Positions 22,755 to 35,249 of a stretch of 64,000 nucleotides of DNA are shown here, piece after piece. A program made the position numbers and the translations under genes. Each line of letters opens with the position of its first letter. The first letter of the stretch is position 1. Under the pieces are notes generated by a model, which saw only the letters and a program-made list of their open reading frames with translations, searched no databases and was not told where the DNA came from. The DNA is from Copromyces sp. CBS 386.78 (taxonomy: Eukaryota > Ascomycota > Sordariomycetes > Sordariales > Sordariaceae), in NCBI GenBank assembly GCA_030685235.1, contig MU839119.1:186001-250000 (forward strand), given 5' to 3'.

Positions 22755-25416
22755 CGTGGGTCATCTCTCAAGAGCATGCAAAAACGGGGGACTCCAGTCC
22801 AAAATCCATCTTGAACATCACAGCGGGTTGTCCGGTAAATATCCAAAAGCCGCAACCGCTTCTCGACGGAGCTACGATTGCTAGGCAGCTTTGCGCCACC
22901 GCGAAGGAGTGGTAGAGCAGTGCACCTTATAGGAAACCCAAGAGCGGCGTATAACTACCGTATATATGACGAGCTCCGCGTCTGACCGAAAACGGCAATT
23001 AAGAGGCGCGAACGGAGGATGACGGATTATGACTGGGGATAAGGTCACAAAAAAGACTTGATAGGTAGGTACGATGGCCTCTACCTCTTCAGATGTATAT
23101 TATGGAGATCTACCTCGCTGTGCCTGAAACCAGCGCGTGACGTCTCCCGTGGTGAAATTGCAAAGGACGATGAATAGGACGGCTACGATAGACGGAGCGG
23201 TCCTCGTTATTCCTCCTAGATAACATCACCACGGAGGTCATCCCACTCCGAGTTTGTGGTGTGGTGCACACTGCGGCCCAATTGAAGAGGCACAAGTGAC
23301 GAGTATGGACGGGCTGTCTCATTTTGATAGGGCTCGGGCACTTGACCTCGGTGAGTGAGTCCATCGCCGCTGGGGGCATCTTGATATGAGTATGCCTGGA
23401 TAAGGTAGAGGTACTCAAGCAAGCAGGCCTTGACTGGTAATGGGAAAAGAAATCGCTGACGAGAAAAGGCACAGTTGAAAACAAGGGCCAAAGGAGGGGT
23501 GGCGTTCCATCTTGGCCGGTCAACCCCCGTGGCTTCCGCGACATGCAAAGGGATATCACAGTTGGGTATCGAACCCGTGTGGTCCATGGCTGGATGCCTT
23601 GCAAAGGGTGGTATAGGGCAGTCATGATAAGGACTTTGGCGTATATGCTCGATGGCGGGAGGTGTAGGTCTAAGGACCAAATTGGCGCACATGGGATGAA
23701 GGGTCGGGTACTGGTGCAACGGGCGCAACCACAGCAGAGGTCGAAAGACGAGGTACAGACAGTCCCACAGGACAAAGTGGCTTGTGCCAGGATTGTTATC
23801 CGTTTGGGGGAATTGTCGGCGGCTGACATAATTCCGTGGAACGTTTCCGTTGTGATGCAATCGAAGGAGGGATGAGGAAGTGCTGTGCCGTTCGGATGCT
23901 TCTTGGTCGTCATCGGTGACATGATGGCAATCGACTCTCGATGTCGATGTGCTTCGTCCGGGCATATAATTGGGAAGTCGAAGGGTCGGCACCGGTCTTG
24001 ATCAACACAAATTGGTCTTCAATAGATCACAAAAACCCCCAATTCCATGCCCGAACCAAGCACATGGACGTCAAGAGGCCTTCTGCCACGAGAAGCATGT
24101 GCACCATGACCAGCAACAGTGACGGCGAGAAAGACTGGAAAACCAGGGGAAAATTAGGAGTCCGTACGCTTGGTACCTAGCCTAGTACTTATCTATGATA
24201 TCAACCATCTGAAAACGCGAACAGCTGCCCCTGATCATGACAAAAAAGAGATTGACGTGATGAGGTTCGCGCGGATGTTCAGGTCCGGGCGGAACAGCTG
24301 CTCCGTGCACGAGCCAAACATATCTGACCTGAACCGCCAGAGCCCTAAAATGATTGACGGCCGATGACTTCACCGACTGAAACATGGAATGGGCCATTTC
24401 GATTGGCCAATCTCGATCCATCCCGACGGCACAACCTTACGTCAGGGAGATCTGCAACGCGTCAACACTTTCCCGTTCATTGGGGAAGTACATATAGGTA
24501 AGGTATGCAAATTTGGAGATCGCCCGAGGCTCTTTCCGCGTTATTGTCGACGTTCGCACATGGAGAACTCCCCTCTCCCTTCCACTTTACATACACGACT
24601 TCGTCGGATTGTCATCGATCCGTGCAGGCCGAGACTTCTTTTCCCGTCAACACAGTTCTGATTTGCACGGCCCAAGTGCTTGGTCGCCTCTCTTGTTGCT
24701 CGATCGCGAACCCGTCTTGTATCCGGACACATCGCACAATACGTACGGCGAACTCTCTTTTCTGAAGTGGCCAAGTGGAATAACCTTCTTTGCTTTTTTT
24801 GCTTCGGTTCCCTTGCTGCTCTCTGGGTCTCAAGGGTCCAACCACTCACAACAAAGAATCGAGATATTAAACAACCCGATCACAGCTTACCCCCTTTTGC
24901 CTCTTTGACAATACCAAACAGCAGTAACGGCCTACCTTCCGGCGCCTGAGACACCAAGACTGAGTCCCGCACATGACCGCACCGCTGACCATTCCCGTCA
25001 TCCTTCCGTGACTTCGACCTGTTTGGCGGTGAAGTGCTGCTACGGCTCAACAACATTCTATGACGCCTTGTCACCTCCTCGTCCCTTCCATGACCTTATT
25101 AGACTGTTATATCTCGTTGAGCACCTCCCAGCAAGCTTACCTTACCATCTCCAGATCCCATTCGCACCTCTTGTCCACCAATTTTCTGACACAAAACACT
25201 TTTGATCAAAGCAATCATTGACAACTGCTTCCCCCGAGGCAGTACATGAACATTACCCGCGACATCCAACGCAAATCAACCATTGTCAAAGCGACATCAT
25301 ACCTACAAAGCTTTCTTGCAGGCGGCCTGGTACACATCACGCCGTCACTGCATCCTGCTGTGCCTACCAACAGTACCTGCACAACCCGACGCACGTCATC
25401 CACGCCCATCCTCGCC
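22755..25416. other. 2.7-kb intergenic region between two divergent genes
   Basis: The receptor gene (minus) and the UVDE gene (plus) are transcribed away from each other, so this holds both promoters. Open frames at 23110-23922 and 23216-23992 on the minus strand overlap in different frames and carry no domain, so at most one could be real and I call neither. A long leader for the UVDE gene is possible. No repeat or AT-rich block is visible. Confidence 0.45.
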
Positions 25417-27491
25417 ATGGCTCCCCGTAAAGCCAAAGCGGCGGCATTGGACACGCCACAGAGCGAAAGTTCCACCACCTTCAGCTCAGCCCTGGACTCC
25501 TCGGCACCGTCACCTGCACGCACTCTTCGGCGATCAGGTCGTAAGCTTCTGGAGTTCGCCAGCGAAAAGGACCGTGATATTGCAAAACGAGACGAAGTAT
25601 TTGGGCGCATGATGGGTAGAGACGACACTGGCGTAGGACTGCGGGACGATAAAGAACAAGAGGACGGAGTCAAGCTCGCCATAGAAGGTCTAGCTAGGAT
25701 GGAAAGACGACTACAACGAGCGACAAAGAGGCAGAAGAAGCAGCTCGAAGCGGATGGCATCCCCGTGCCCTCGGTGGTCAGCCGCCCAAATGCGCCCTAT
25801 CATCCCACAGTCATCAACGATGCGAAGCTCGAGGTCCACAAGCCGATGCTCAAGGATCATTTGAACGATGAGGAGGGCGAGACTGCAGTCGGTGCTGGTG
25901 GTTCTCATAAGATGGACTCGGCCGCGACCAAAATTCTCGAACCAGATGATTCGCTGGACGCGCCCGAACGAGGCTCTGCCCGGGCACCGCCTGTCAACAG
26001 CAGCTACCTGCCATTACCATGGAAGGGTCGACTAGGATATGTTAGTACATCGTCGTGGCTCAAGAGATAACATCTGACAGAATACAGGCATGTCTCAACA
26101 CCTACTTGCGCAGCGCAAAGCCCCCCATCTTCAGCTCCAGGACCTGCCGCATGGCATCCATCATCGACCATAGGTATCCGCTTGAGCACGAGGACGAGCC
26201 CGAGCATCACTTGAAGAACAAGCCCGACAAGTCCAAGAAACCACGGCGTGAACTGGGACACAAGTTTGTCCAGGAGCTCGGCTTGGCCAACGCCCGCGAC
26301 ATCGTCAAGATGTTGCGCTGGAACGACAAGTACGGCATCAAGCTGTTTCGACTGAGCTCCGAGATGTTCCCCTTTGCCAGCCATCCAGAGCACGGATACA
26401 AACTGGCGCCTTTCGCATCCGAGGTACTGGCTGAAGCAGGAAGGGTAGCAGCTGAGCTTGGCCACCGCTTGACCACTCACCCAGGACAGGTATGTCTCCC
26501 CGTTGCCCCCATCTGCTGGCGTTCCTAACCGATCCTCTAGTTCACCCAACTCGGCTCTCCTCGCAAAGAAGTCGTCGATTCCGCCTTCCGCGACCTCGAA
26601 TACCACGACGAACTTCTCTCCCTCCTCAAGCTCCCTGAGCAACAAAACCGTGATGCGGTAATGATCATCCACATGGGCGGCCAATATGGTGACAAAGCCG
26701 CCACTCTTGAGCGCTTCAAGAAGAACTACGCGCGCCTCTCCCAGTCCTGCAAGAACCGGCTCGTTCTCGAAAACGACGACGTAGGCTGGACCGTCCACGA
26801 CCTCCTCCCGGTCTGCGAAGAGCTCAACATCCCCCTTGTCCTCGACTACCACCACCACAACATCTGCTTCGACCCGGCCCACTGCCGCGAAGGCACACTC
26901 GACATCTCAGATGCCAAACTCCAAGAGCGCATCGCCAACACGTGGAAGCGCAAGGGCATCAAGCAAAAGATGCATTACTCGGAACCCTGCGACGGCGCCG
27001 TCACCCCTCGCGACCGCCGCAAACATCGTCCCCGCGTAGCCACTCTCCCCCCTTGCCCACCAGACATGGACCTGATGATCGAAGCCAAAGACAAGGAACA
27101 AGCCGTCTTCGAGCTCATGCGCACCTTCAAGCTGCCCGGCTTCGAGAAAATAAACGACATGGTTCCCTACATCCGCGAAGACGAGAACCGCACTTCTCCG
27201 CCTCGGACAGAGCCAAAGAAGAAGAAGGCGAGCAGCCAGAAGAGAAAGAGAGCACCGGATGAAGACCCGATTGAACTTGATGAGGTCGGCGCGGGGGCGG
27301 ATGATGTGTATGATGCGCCGGAGGGACCGAAAGAGTTTAGCGAGGAGGATAGGGCGATGGGCGGACCGTTGAATCGGGTTTATTGGCCGTTGGGGTGCGA
27401 GGAGTGGTTGAAACCGCAGAAGAGGGAGGTTAAGAAGGGGAGGGTGTCGGAGCAGGGGGAGGATGCTATTGGTGCGGGGGATGATGACTGA
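25417..27491 (+). CDS. uvde: UV-damage endonuclease, UVDE family (three exons)
   Basis: Exons 25417-26040, 26088-26489 and 26541-27491 (introns of 47 and 51 bp) give 658 residues. UVDE nicks DNA immediately 5' of cyclobutane dimers and (6-4) photoproducts, starting photolyase-independent repair in the nucleus and possibly mitochondria. The TIM-barrel core begins around residue 203 (GRLGYACLNTYL) and runs to about 555. Metal-site motifs are visible: HPGQ at 339-342, IHMGGQYGDK near 383, LENDD near 419, LDYHHHN near 441-447 and KMHYSEP near 485. The N-terminal 200 residues are basic and charged; the C-terminal tail has a Lys-rich patch (KKKKASSQKRKR), a likely nuclear signal. The start at 25417 has the context CGCCATGG and gives a length close to that known for Neurospora UVDE. 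An in-frame ATG at 25246 would add 57 residues. Confidence 0.93.
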
Positions 27492-28608
27492 TGACTGATG
27501 GCATGTGTGGGTATGTGAGGGGGATAGGCAGGCATGTTGAGAATTATGTTAAAGTTCATGTTACGATTGCGAGCTTGTGGCTTTGTTTGAATGTTGATGA
27601 TGTTGGAGGGGCTATGCTGGGAGGGTACAGACCAGCGCTTGAGAGGTTTTGAGGCTCAATCTTGACCATGATATCTCTGTGAATGGGATGTCTGGGCTGA
27701 ACATGTTGGATTTCTGGATTGCAAGCTTGCAATTGCATGGATGTATGTATGTCAGGGACATGGCAGACCAGCGTGTTCTTTGTAAGACACAAATCACAAG
27801 TCTTTGTAGGGCGCTGGCTCGTTTGCAACAGGCGTGTCGATTTCACACAAACTTTCAATTTCTATTTCCGACCTAAATCGCCAGTGCAAAATGTAGTAGG
27901 TATTAGAGTCCTTCCGTCTGATCACTTGGCAGGTATTTCTTTGACAATATACAGCATAGGCGTTAGGTAGCAAAGCGAAGGGAAGCCGAAAAGTTCTGTG
28001 CATGTGACAAGAGTGAGAGCTTGGCGAGTCCGAAGTAAATGACCTCCATGCCTGCATGTAGCTCACGACGACGCGGCAAAAAACATGGAAATGCGAGACA
28101 ATGGAATTCAAGAGCGCTGCAGTCTTCGAAGAGGGGAACAGAAACAATATCGAACATCTTTGTTCATGGTATCGTACCCGTGTCTTGCACTCGTCGGCTT
28201 TAAACTCGGTCTCGACCGCCGCCGCCGACGTTGAAACGGAGTTCGCTGCAACGGCCCAACGGAATACACTAAAACTGTGGAGCCCGATACAAAGCCCGGG
28301 CCGGCCAAATCTAGCGGGAGCGGCGCCGCTTGGTACTAGTAGACGAAGAAGAGCGGAAGTAGGTGGAGGGTAGAGGGTACATGCAACTACATGACTGCAG
28401 AATGTACCTTCGCATGAAAGTTACGAAACGAAGCTAGAGGTGCTCGCCAAGCATCTGACGAAAAAAACGAGCGAACGAATGGGCAGCAAGGGAGCATGCT
28501 CCGGAAAGGAAGCGATTCAAGCATAGCAGCGAGGCCCCGAGGGTCACGGGAACGGAGAAAAAAAAAAGAAAAAAAAAAGAAAAAAGGCTCGACTCGGAGG
28601 CTGCACTA
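27492..28608. other. Region between UVDE and the transposon nest
   Basis: This holds the UVDE 3' end and about 1 kb of host DNA without a recognisable gene. Short open frames on both strands mirror each other. A purine tract (A/G only) lies at 28554-28586, just before the insertion point. The last nine bases, GCTGCACTA (28600-28608), are the left target duplication of the MULE. Confidence 0.55.
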
Positions 28609-28662
28609 GAGGCGGGCTAGCCACAGACTACCCCCTTCCCCTATAACCAGACTACCTAACCT
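28609..28662. repeat. Left terminal inverted repeat of the MULE
   Basis: 54 bp, matching the reverse complement of 47072-47125 at 52 positions. The only differences lie in a C-rich stretch, CCCCCTTCCCC against CCCCCCTTCCC. Confidence 0.93.
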
Positions 28663-28875
28663 GTTTGGGTAGTAGTATAGGGTAAGGGAGCTAGTATATT
28701 AAATATTTCTATGCGTGCCGCTGAGCAACGGTCCCTGTCATTTATATTAGTGAAAATCCCCGCCAAAAATAGGGCTTGGCAATGTAGACCTCCTTAGCCG
28801 TATTTAATATACGAAATCTATTAATATATACCGCTAAATCGTGCCTAAACGTGCCCTATAATTCACTATATTATA

Positions 28876-29140
28876 TACCGCTTTTTCACAGTCGTAAGAG
28901 ATTTAGCTAGCTAAGCCCCCTAACCTTCATACAGTTTAGCCGGACCGGCATTCAACCATGACAGCCCCGCCAGCCGACTGCAAGTGACCTATGCCAGCCG
29001 TGTGCCCCGTGCCATACCACGTTTACTGTATCCACACGAGTTACAGTGGGCCTACATAAGGGAGCTAACCATACTACAAGAAGGTTAGTCTCTGGAAATA
29101 TTATGGGGAGTAAATCTCTTACGACGGGGAAAAAGCGGTA
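28876..29140. mobile_element. 265-bp MITE with TA target duplication inside the MULE
   Basis: The ends are inverted repeats (TACCGCTTTTTC at left, GAAAAAGCGGTA at right) that extend with a few mismatches through GTCGTAAGAGATTTA. A TA dinucleotide lies on each side (28874-28875 and 29141-29142), as for Tc1/mariner-type elements. The interior is GC-moderate and full of CpA/TpG sites, unlike the RIP-mutated DNA around it. There is no coding capacity, so it must have been moved by a transposase encoded elsewhere. Confidence 0.75.
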
Positions 29141-30649
29141 TATTACTAGATCTGAGCATAGTATTAAAGAGAAGAGAAGAGAGGGGAGAGGAGTATTTAT
29201 TTTTTATAGTCTTTTATAATCTTTTATACTCTTTGGTTTTATATAGTTTACTAATTTACCTTTTGGATGTATAAGAAATTACATATATATATAAATTTAC
29301 ATTCTATTACTTATTTAACGGCTAATTAGACGGCGGGGACGATAGGATATAGATAACCTCCCGCTAGAAATTAGTTGGTAGGGCAATATTAAATATACGG
29401 GGAGCTTCTACTATAAATACTACCGGGCCGCTATAGCTTCTAATAATATATCCCTCCTCCTAACGAGAAGGTAAACGGTCGCTAAAGTTTATACCCTTTT
29501 ATACTTTAATAAAGTTCGCCTTCTAGCCTTTTATAAGAGCTAGTTGGTATTAAATTATATAGCCTATTTAACTAGCGCTAGCGGAGGTAGAATTAGGCTA
29601 ATTAATATTAGGTTACGAATTAGGTTAAGTAACTTAGTTAGCGGTAAATTTAGTAAATCGAACGGGTAAATTGGTTATTTTCGTCTTACCCTTTTTTACT
29701 CTCTTTAAAAGTTTTAAGTCTATAATATATTGTTTAAAGTTGATATTAACTTACTTTTATTAATAAATAGGCTCTATAAATATTAAATCGAAGGGTATAT
29801 AAAGGTAGGGGATAAATTACCAAATCCCTAGGCAAATGCCAATACGGGTTAATATTTTCTAACGCTAGTAGTATTTTAACTATAATTACCTTCTTACTAT
29901 TAATATCCCGCGACAATTCTATATATATTACTAATACGTAATAATAAGGCAAGCCTAATTAATTACTATATATAAAGGTATAAAAGGAGGGTATTATATT
30001 TAAATCTCCTAATATATAACCTTTTACCCAATTATACTAGTTTTAAATCAATTTAAGCGCTTTCTACAAAACCTTTTCTATAATAATTATTAATAACGGG
30101 TTATGTTTGAATAAATTTCTAGTAACGTATATCTCTCGTATGAATTTATTTTTATAATCTTTCTATTTCTTATCGATAAGAATATAAATTTTATCGAATA
30201 TATTATATAAAGAGGTAAATAGATTATTAAAAATATAGTAAAACTCTAAATATAACGATTTAAATATATTAGTACTTATTATACTATAATTATAGTAGCG
30301 TTTAATATAATACCGTACCTATTATTCGTAAATTAATTAGAGAATATTCTTAATATACTTAACGATTTTTATTATATATAAATTAGCTAACAATCTAAAT
30401 AGTCGGATAGGGGGTTAATATTAATTAGGCTAACGGTTACCGAAAGTTTTCTCTAAATATTTAAAAAAGTATTTATAATAGTCGATCCTATTAATATAAG
30501 TAATCGCTTTAAATATTAATAATAACCCAAATAGGCTATAATCCCAATCTTCTAAACTAATCCTATAAGTCCCACCCTTTAGGTATATTATATTAGAGCG
30601 AGCAACGGCCTCTAATATAGAAGGTCTATATAAACGAAGGAGACCAACA

Positions 30650-30812
30650 GTGCTAATACCAGTGCTAATACTAGTACTAGAAGGTTGTATACCAGAAGGT
30701 TGTATACTAATACTAATACCAATACCAGAAGATTGTATACTAGAAGGTTATATACTAGAAGGTTATATGCCAATGCTAGTACTAATACTAGAAGGTTATA
30801 TGCTAGAAGGGG
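30650..30812. repeat. Minisatellite-like repeat within the MULE
   Basis: Units of the form ATACTAGAAGGTTGT, alternating with AATACTAGT-like hexamers, repeat imperfectly about ten times. On the transposase strand they would encode a short repeated motif (Y-N-L-L-V after RIP), so it probably corresponds to a low-complexity tail of the transposase or sequence just after it. Confidence 0.6.
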
Positions 30813-30949
30813 GGTCAATCCTAATAACCGTAACAGTAACTATTAATTTCGATAGCAGCAATTCGACTAGCTCTATAATCGTAGGACTACTAATAATAAT
30901 AGTCTTAAGGTTAAAAGATTCGTAATCGGTTAAGGGGCCTTCTTAATTA

Positions 30950-31960
30950 TTGTTAATATATTTTATAAAGTTCTTAAGGATATACTAAAAGTACAACTAC
31001 GGCTAACTCTTAAGAAAGTATTGCGATAGCGTATTCTTTTCCGCGGCTAAGTAATCGGTAATATATATTATAAAGTACAATATACCCTTGTATTAAACGA
31101 AATCCGTAAAGTATTTAAAACTCCAATTTATAAATTCGTTATTTTCTTTATAACTGAAACCGAATACAACGGAGAACGTTATATTAATAAAATTAATACC
31201 CGTAATAATTAATATTTTAAATTTAAAATATAATATCTAAAGAAAGACGAATTAATTAGAAAAGTAAGAAAAGGAGGGAAATAGCAGGAGAAAAAGGGAA
31301 ATAGTAAAAAATTGACGTTGTAAATATAATTAATACTTAATATAATCGGGTTACCCCGCTACATTTATATATACTAAGGAAAAGTAAAAATCAAGAATTT
31401 AAATCGGCTAATACAATCGAAGGTATAAATATATTAGAAATTAAGGGTTTCGAACTCCCTTAATAACTTTTAAATATTAATTAGACCGGCGGTATATTTT
31501 TAAACCAACCTCTAAATATTATTCTTAATATTAACGTTCTTAATTGCGTTATACGTATTAGGAAAGGCATGCTAGAAAGTAAATTTAATCTACAAACTAA
31601 TAAACCTTTACTAATAGAATTACTAAACGAATTTCTCCCCTTCGAATATAAATTTACAGGTAAAGGGGTAAGAAAATACTTTTATTTATAGCGGGTAATT
31701 ATAATTAGGGTTAGTAAATTCGAAAGTAATAGGACTATCTTTCTTCGTTTTAATAACCGTTCTAAAGGGATAACCGCACTTAATAATATTCGATTTCCTA
31801 ATCCTAAAATTGGATAATTTATATTTACTAACCTTCGTACAAGTATAATAAATACGGCGGCCGTTAGAAAATATAACTGTAGCGGCGAAACCGTTATCTT
31901 CGCCGAAGATTTAGAGAAACTACTTCGCGTCGTTAACGGTTTTATATATAAATACGAGGT
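30950..31960 (-). pseudogene. RIP-killed MULE transposase (zinc finger and DDE region)
   Basis: On the minus strand, 31895 to 31690 reads as a FAR1-like zinc-binding region: GFAATVIFSNGRRIYYTC, then a basic stretch, KCGYPFRTVIKTKKD, and N-P-N-Y-N-Y where the family has N-P-x-H-N-H. His-to-Tyr and Cys-to-Tyr changes are what RIP would give. From about 31195 to 31015 it reads as the MULE DDE domain, with F-I-N-I-T-F, KENNEFINWSF and ITDYLAAEKN, the last matching the family's V-T-D-R-E-x-A. The amino-terminal coding part is across the gypsy B insertion, around 46680-46900. Several stops remain in every frame. Confidence 0.75.
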
Positions 31961-31965
31961 TGTTA

Positions 31966-32199
31966 TATCACGGGTAGAGGGCGAGAGGTTGAGTGTAAAT
32001 GTAGATATGCGTAATTATACGAGGAGAGGAAAGGAAGAGAAGTGTAGAGGTATATTCGGGAGATGGGCTTTTATAGGATTCGAACTATAAACCTTAGTAG
32101 GTCTATAGCGGGAGGCTATAACTAATTAACCGAAATAGTAATAGTAGTTTTAGAGAGCTACTATTATTAGTATATATAATATAGGCTAACCCTATAATA
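31966..32199 (-). repeat. 3' LTR of gypsy element B
   Basis: 234 bp, edges TATCACGGGTAGAGG and CCCTATAATA, homologous to 46437-46670 and in opposite orientation to the LTRs of element A. On the element's own strand it is preceded by the purine tract AGTCCGAAGAAG. Confidence 0.92.
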
Positions 32200-33365
32200 C
32201 TTCTTCGGACTAAAAGAAGCTATATAATTGATTAAAATTATGTAAAATAATAAATAACCTTATTAAACGTTCAATCCAACCGTGAAAAACTTCTATAGCC
32301 GTTAGTTGTGGCGACTTCCTTTCGTATTTTATTTGCGGAGCCTCCGTTTTTATAGCCGGTTTCTCTATTTCTTCTAATGCTTTCCTTCGCTTCTACTCCG
32401 CCGCTAACTAATTTAGGGGTATTAGAATTTCCGGGTATACTTTGTAAAATTGCCGTATTATATTAGGGGATATAATTATATTAGCGCGCGGTTGCTATAA
32501 AGGTTAATAAAGTAGTACTTAAAGGATAAAATACTTTTAACGACCATTGGCCGTTTTATAATAACTATTAATTTTAATAAAGTCCTATTCTACCGAATCC
32601 TCTTTATTATCAGTCCTCTTTATATTACGATTTTAATTTATACAAATATCCCTTTCCTATACTTCCAATTATTCCGGAATATTTACTTTAACTTATAATT
32701 TAATTTTATTAATATAAAAAGTGGGGTTATTTTTGTTATTAACCAGTAATTTAAATATAACTTTATAGCTATTTACTTTAATAATTTCGAACGGGCCTTT
32801 ATAAAAGGGGGTAAACTTTACGTACGGTCAGCCGGTATTAAGGTTTTTTATATTAAGCAAGACCTTATTTCCCGTTTTATATTTCAGGGTATCCGTCCTT
32901 CGAATATTAGCGTTAGCTTCGTATTATTATTAAATTTATTTTACTTAATCCATAATATATTCTAATATTTTTTTAAAGCGATTAGCGATTTCGTTAACCT
33001 TAAAGTATTTTGCTTATTATTAAACTAATAGATTTAGCAAGTATAATTTCGCTAATTTAACGCTTATACAAGAGTAGAAACTATAATTAGTAAAGAAAAG
33101 GGATATTCTTATTATTTTAAATATTAAATTATTATTAGCGAACTCCGCAATTAATAATTAATCTACTTAATTATCCTACGCCTAATTAATATAGAAACGA
33201 AAATATTTCTCTATTTCCGTATTAATATATTCCGTTTAACCATTAATAATTAGGTAGAATACAGAGGAAGGCTTAAAAATTATTTCTAAATAGGAGGATA
33301 GAATTCTGTAGAATTACAAAATAAATTAGGAACTTCAGTCTAATATAATAGAATTTAAAAGGTTA

Positions 33366-33600
33366 TATCACAGGGTTAGCCTATATTACATATACTAGTA
33401 ACAATAGCTCTCTAAAACTACTATCACCATTTCGGTTAATTAGCTACAGCCTCCCGCCATAGACCCACTAGGGGTTCATAGTTCGAATCCTATAAAAGCC
33501 CATCTCCCGAATATACCTCTACACTTCTCTTCCTTTCCTCTCCTCGTACAATTACGCATATCTACATTTATACTCAACCTCTCGCCCTCTACCCATAATA
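33366..33600 (+). repeat. 5' LTR of gypsy element A
   Basis: Begins TATCACAGGGTTAGCC and ends CTCTACCCATAATA. The edges, compared with the other copies, suggest an ancestral terminus TGTCAC...GTGACA, with the outermost CA and TG converted to TA by RIP. Confidence 0.93.
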
Positions 33601-35249
33601 ATTAATTACACCTTTTAACTATTATATTCACAACGCAAACCCATTTATCGCAATTATTTTCGATCGTATACGTATAAGGATCGCCTTATTATAAATCGCT
33701 AAGCCTAACACCCCCCCCCCAAACTTCAACAATCGTAATTACGACAATCGCCCAATCAAGACTCCAAACCTCCCTTCACCAATATATAAAAGAAGGCACT
33801 CTTCATCCAATAAATAAAAAATCGCCTATCTTTAATTACCTCAAATAGTCCTAATAGCGGACCTTCACCTCTCTTTTATCTCGAACGGTCACCTCTCTTT
33901 TATCTCATATTTTACAACGACAATAATCCTACCCTTTTTTCCCCCAACGGCAATACCGGTAACGGTAATCTTCCTAACCTTTCTATTCCTATTATTAGCA
34001 ATAATAACCTATTTAACCTAAAATCGTTATATTCTGCTATTAATACCCTTAATAGCAAATTCAATACTATAATTTATCGCGCCGCACTTTTTAACCTTCC
34101 CCAACCCGCTATTACAATTCTCGCTAATCTTTTCGAAAGCCTTAACTAACTAAAAAGTCTCCTAATCCTACGCGAATATTTTAAAATAACCTCTCTTTTC
34201 TTTTAAACCCCTACTTTCTACTCTATCGTTATACTTTTTAATCGCTTTTATTGCGCTAACTTCGAATATTATAATAATTTCGAAAGTAATTTCTAATATT
34301 TTAAAGAAGAATTTAAAATTATTTGCTAAATAATTAATAATGCTTAATCTAATTTTAATTAAAAGAACTTCGACTATGTCAACTTTAAGTCCGCTTATAA
34401 CATTTTATTCGTAAAATATAATACCTTTAAAGTATAAACTTCCTCTTCTTCCTCCGTTAATAATATAATTACAAAAACAATTATATCCTCCTCTCTTCGC
34501 CAAATGGTAAAAAACCCGCTTATTTTTATAAATAAGGAAACTAGCAATTTTACTTACAAATATAAAATTTTTAAGGCCTAGCGTTTTTGTATCCAATTTT
34601 AATAAAAATATAATACCGCTCTTTATTCCTCTAAAAATATTAAAATTATTTATACCGCTATATTTTTAAAATTTAAAATCTTATTTAATATTTAAAATAA
34701 TTTAGATATAATTTAATTAAACCCCGATAAAACGAATTAACGTTAAAAAATAAACGTTAAATTTATAAAATATTTAAATTTTTATTTCTAGAATATAAAT
34801 TTTAAAATAAATGCTAACCGCTATTTATAAGAATTATATATAGAAAATATATTTTTCGCGGATTTCGAATTTAAATTAACTAATTTAATAAACTTCTATA
34901 ATTTTAATAATTTAATAAAAGTCTATTATTTCCGGAATAAAATTAATAAATATTTTTATAACGTTTTCGCTTACCGCAACCTTCCCCCCGGTAACGATTT
35001 TAAATATTAATTCGAAATTTATTGTAACGTTGCTGGCAACCTTAAAAACGCAAATTATCGCCAAAAAATAGCGAACTACTTCTTCAATCCCAATAATAAT
35101 ACTAATAATAATAGTAATAGAAATCGCTCTAACGCTAAACCTACCGCCGATAACGTTCTTATTAACTAAGGTAATAATAAAATAAATTTAGACGCCGTTA
35201 ACCTCGCAATTTTTATCTATAAAAATATTCTCAACCAATATTCCTATAA

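Noticed and set aside
23110..23992. Two overlapping minus-strand frames of 270 and 258 codons
   Set aside because: Different frames over the same bases with Pro/Ser/Thr/His-rich, domain-free translations. At most one could be coding and nothing decides which.
28694..28812. 119-bp segment with 12-bp inverted ends (GTATATTAAATA)
   Set aside because: The ends are AT-only and short, no target duplication is visible, and such matches arise easily in AT-rich DNA.
33366..33600. tRNA-like sequence in the gypsy LTR (AGTTCGAATCC followed by TATAAAAGCCC)
   Set aside because: It resembles a B box and acceptor, but no 5' half can pair with it. The TATAAAAG is better read as the LTR promoter.
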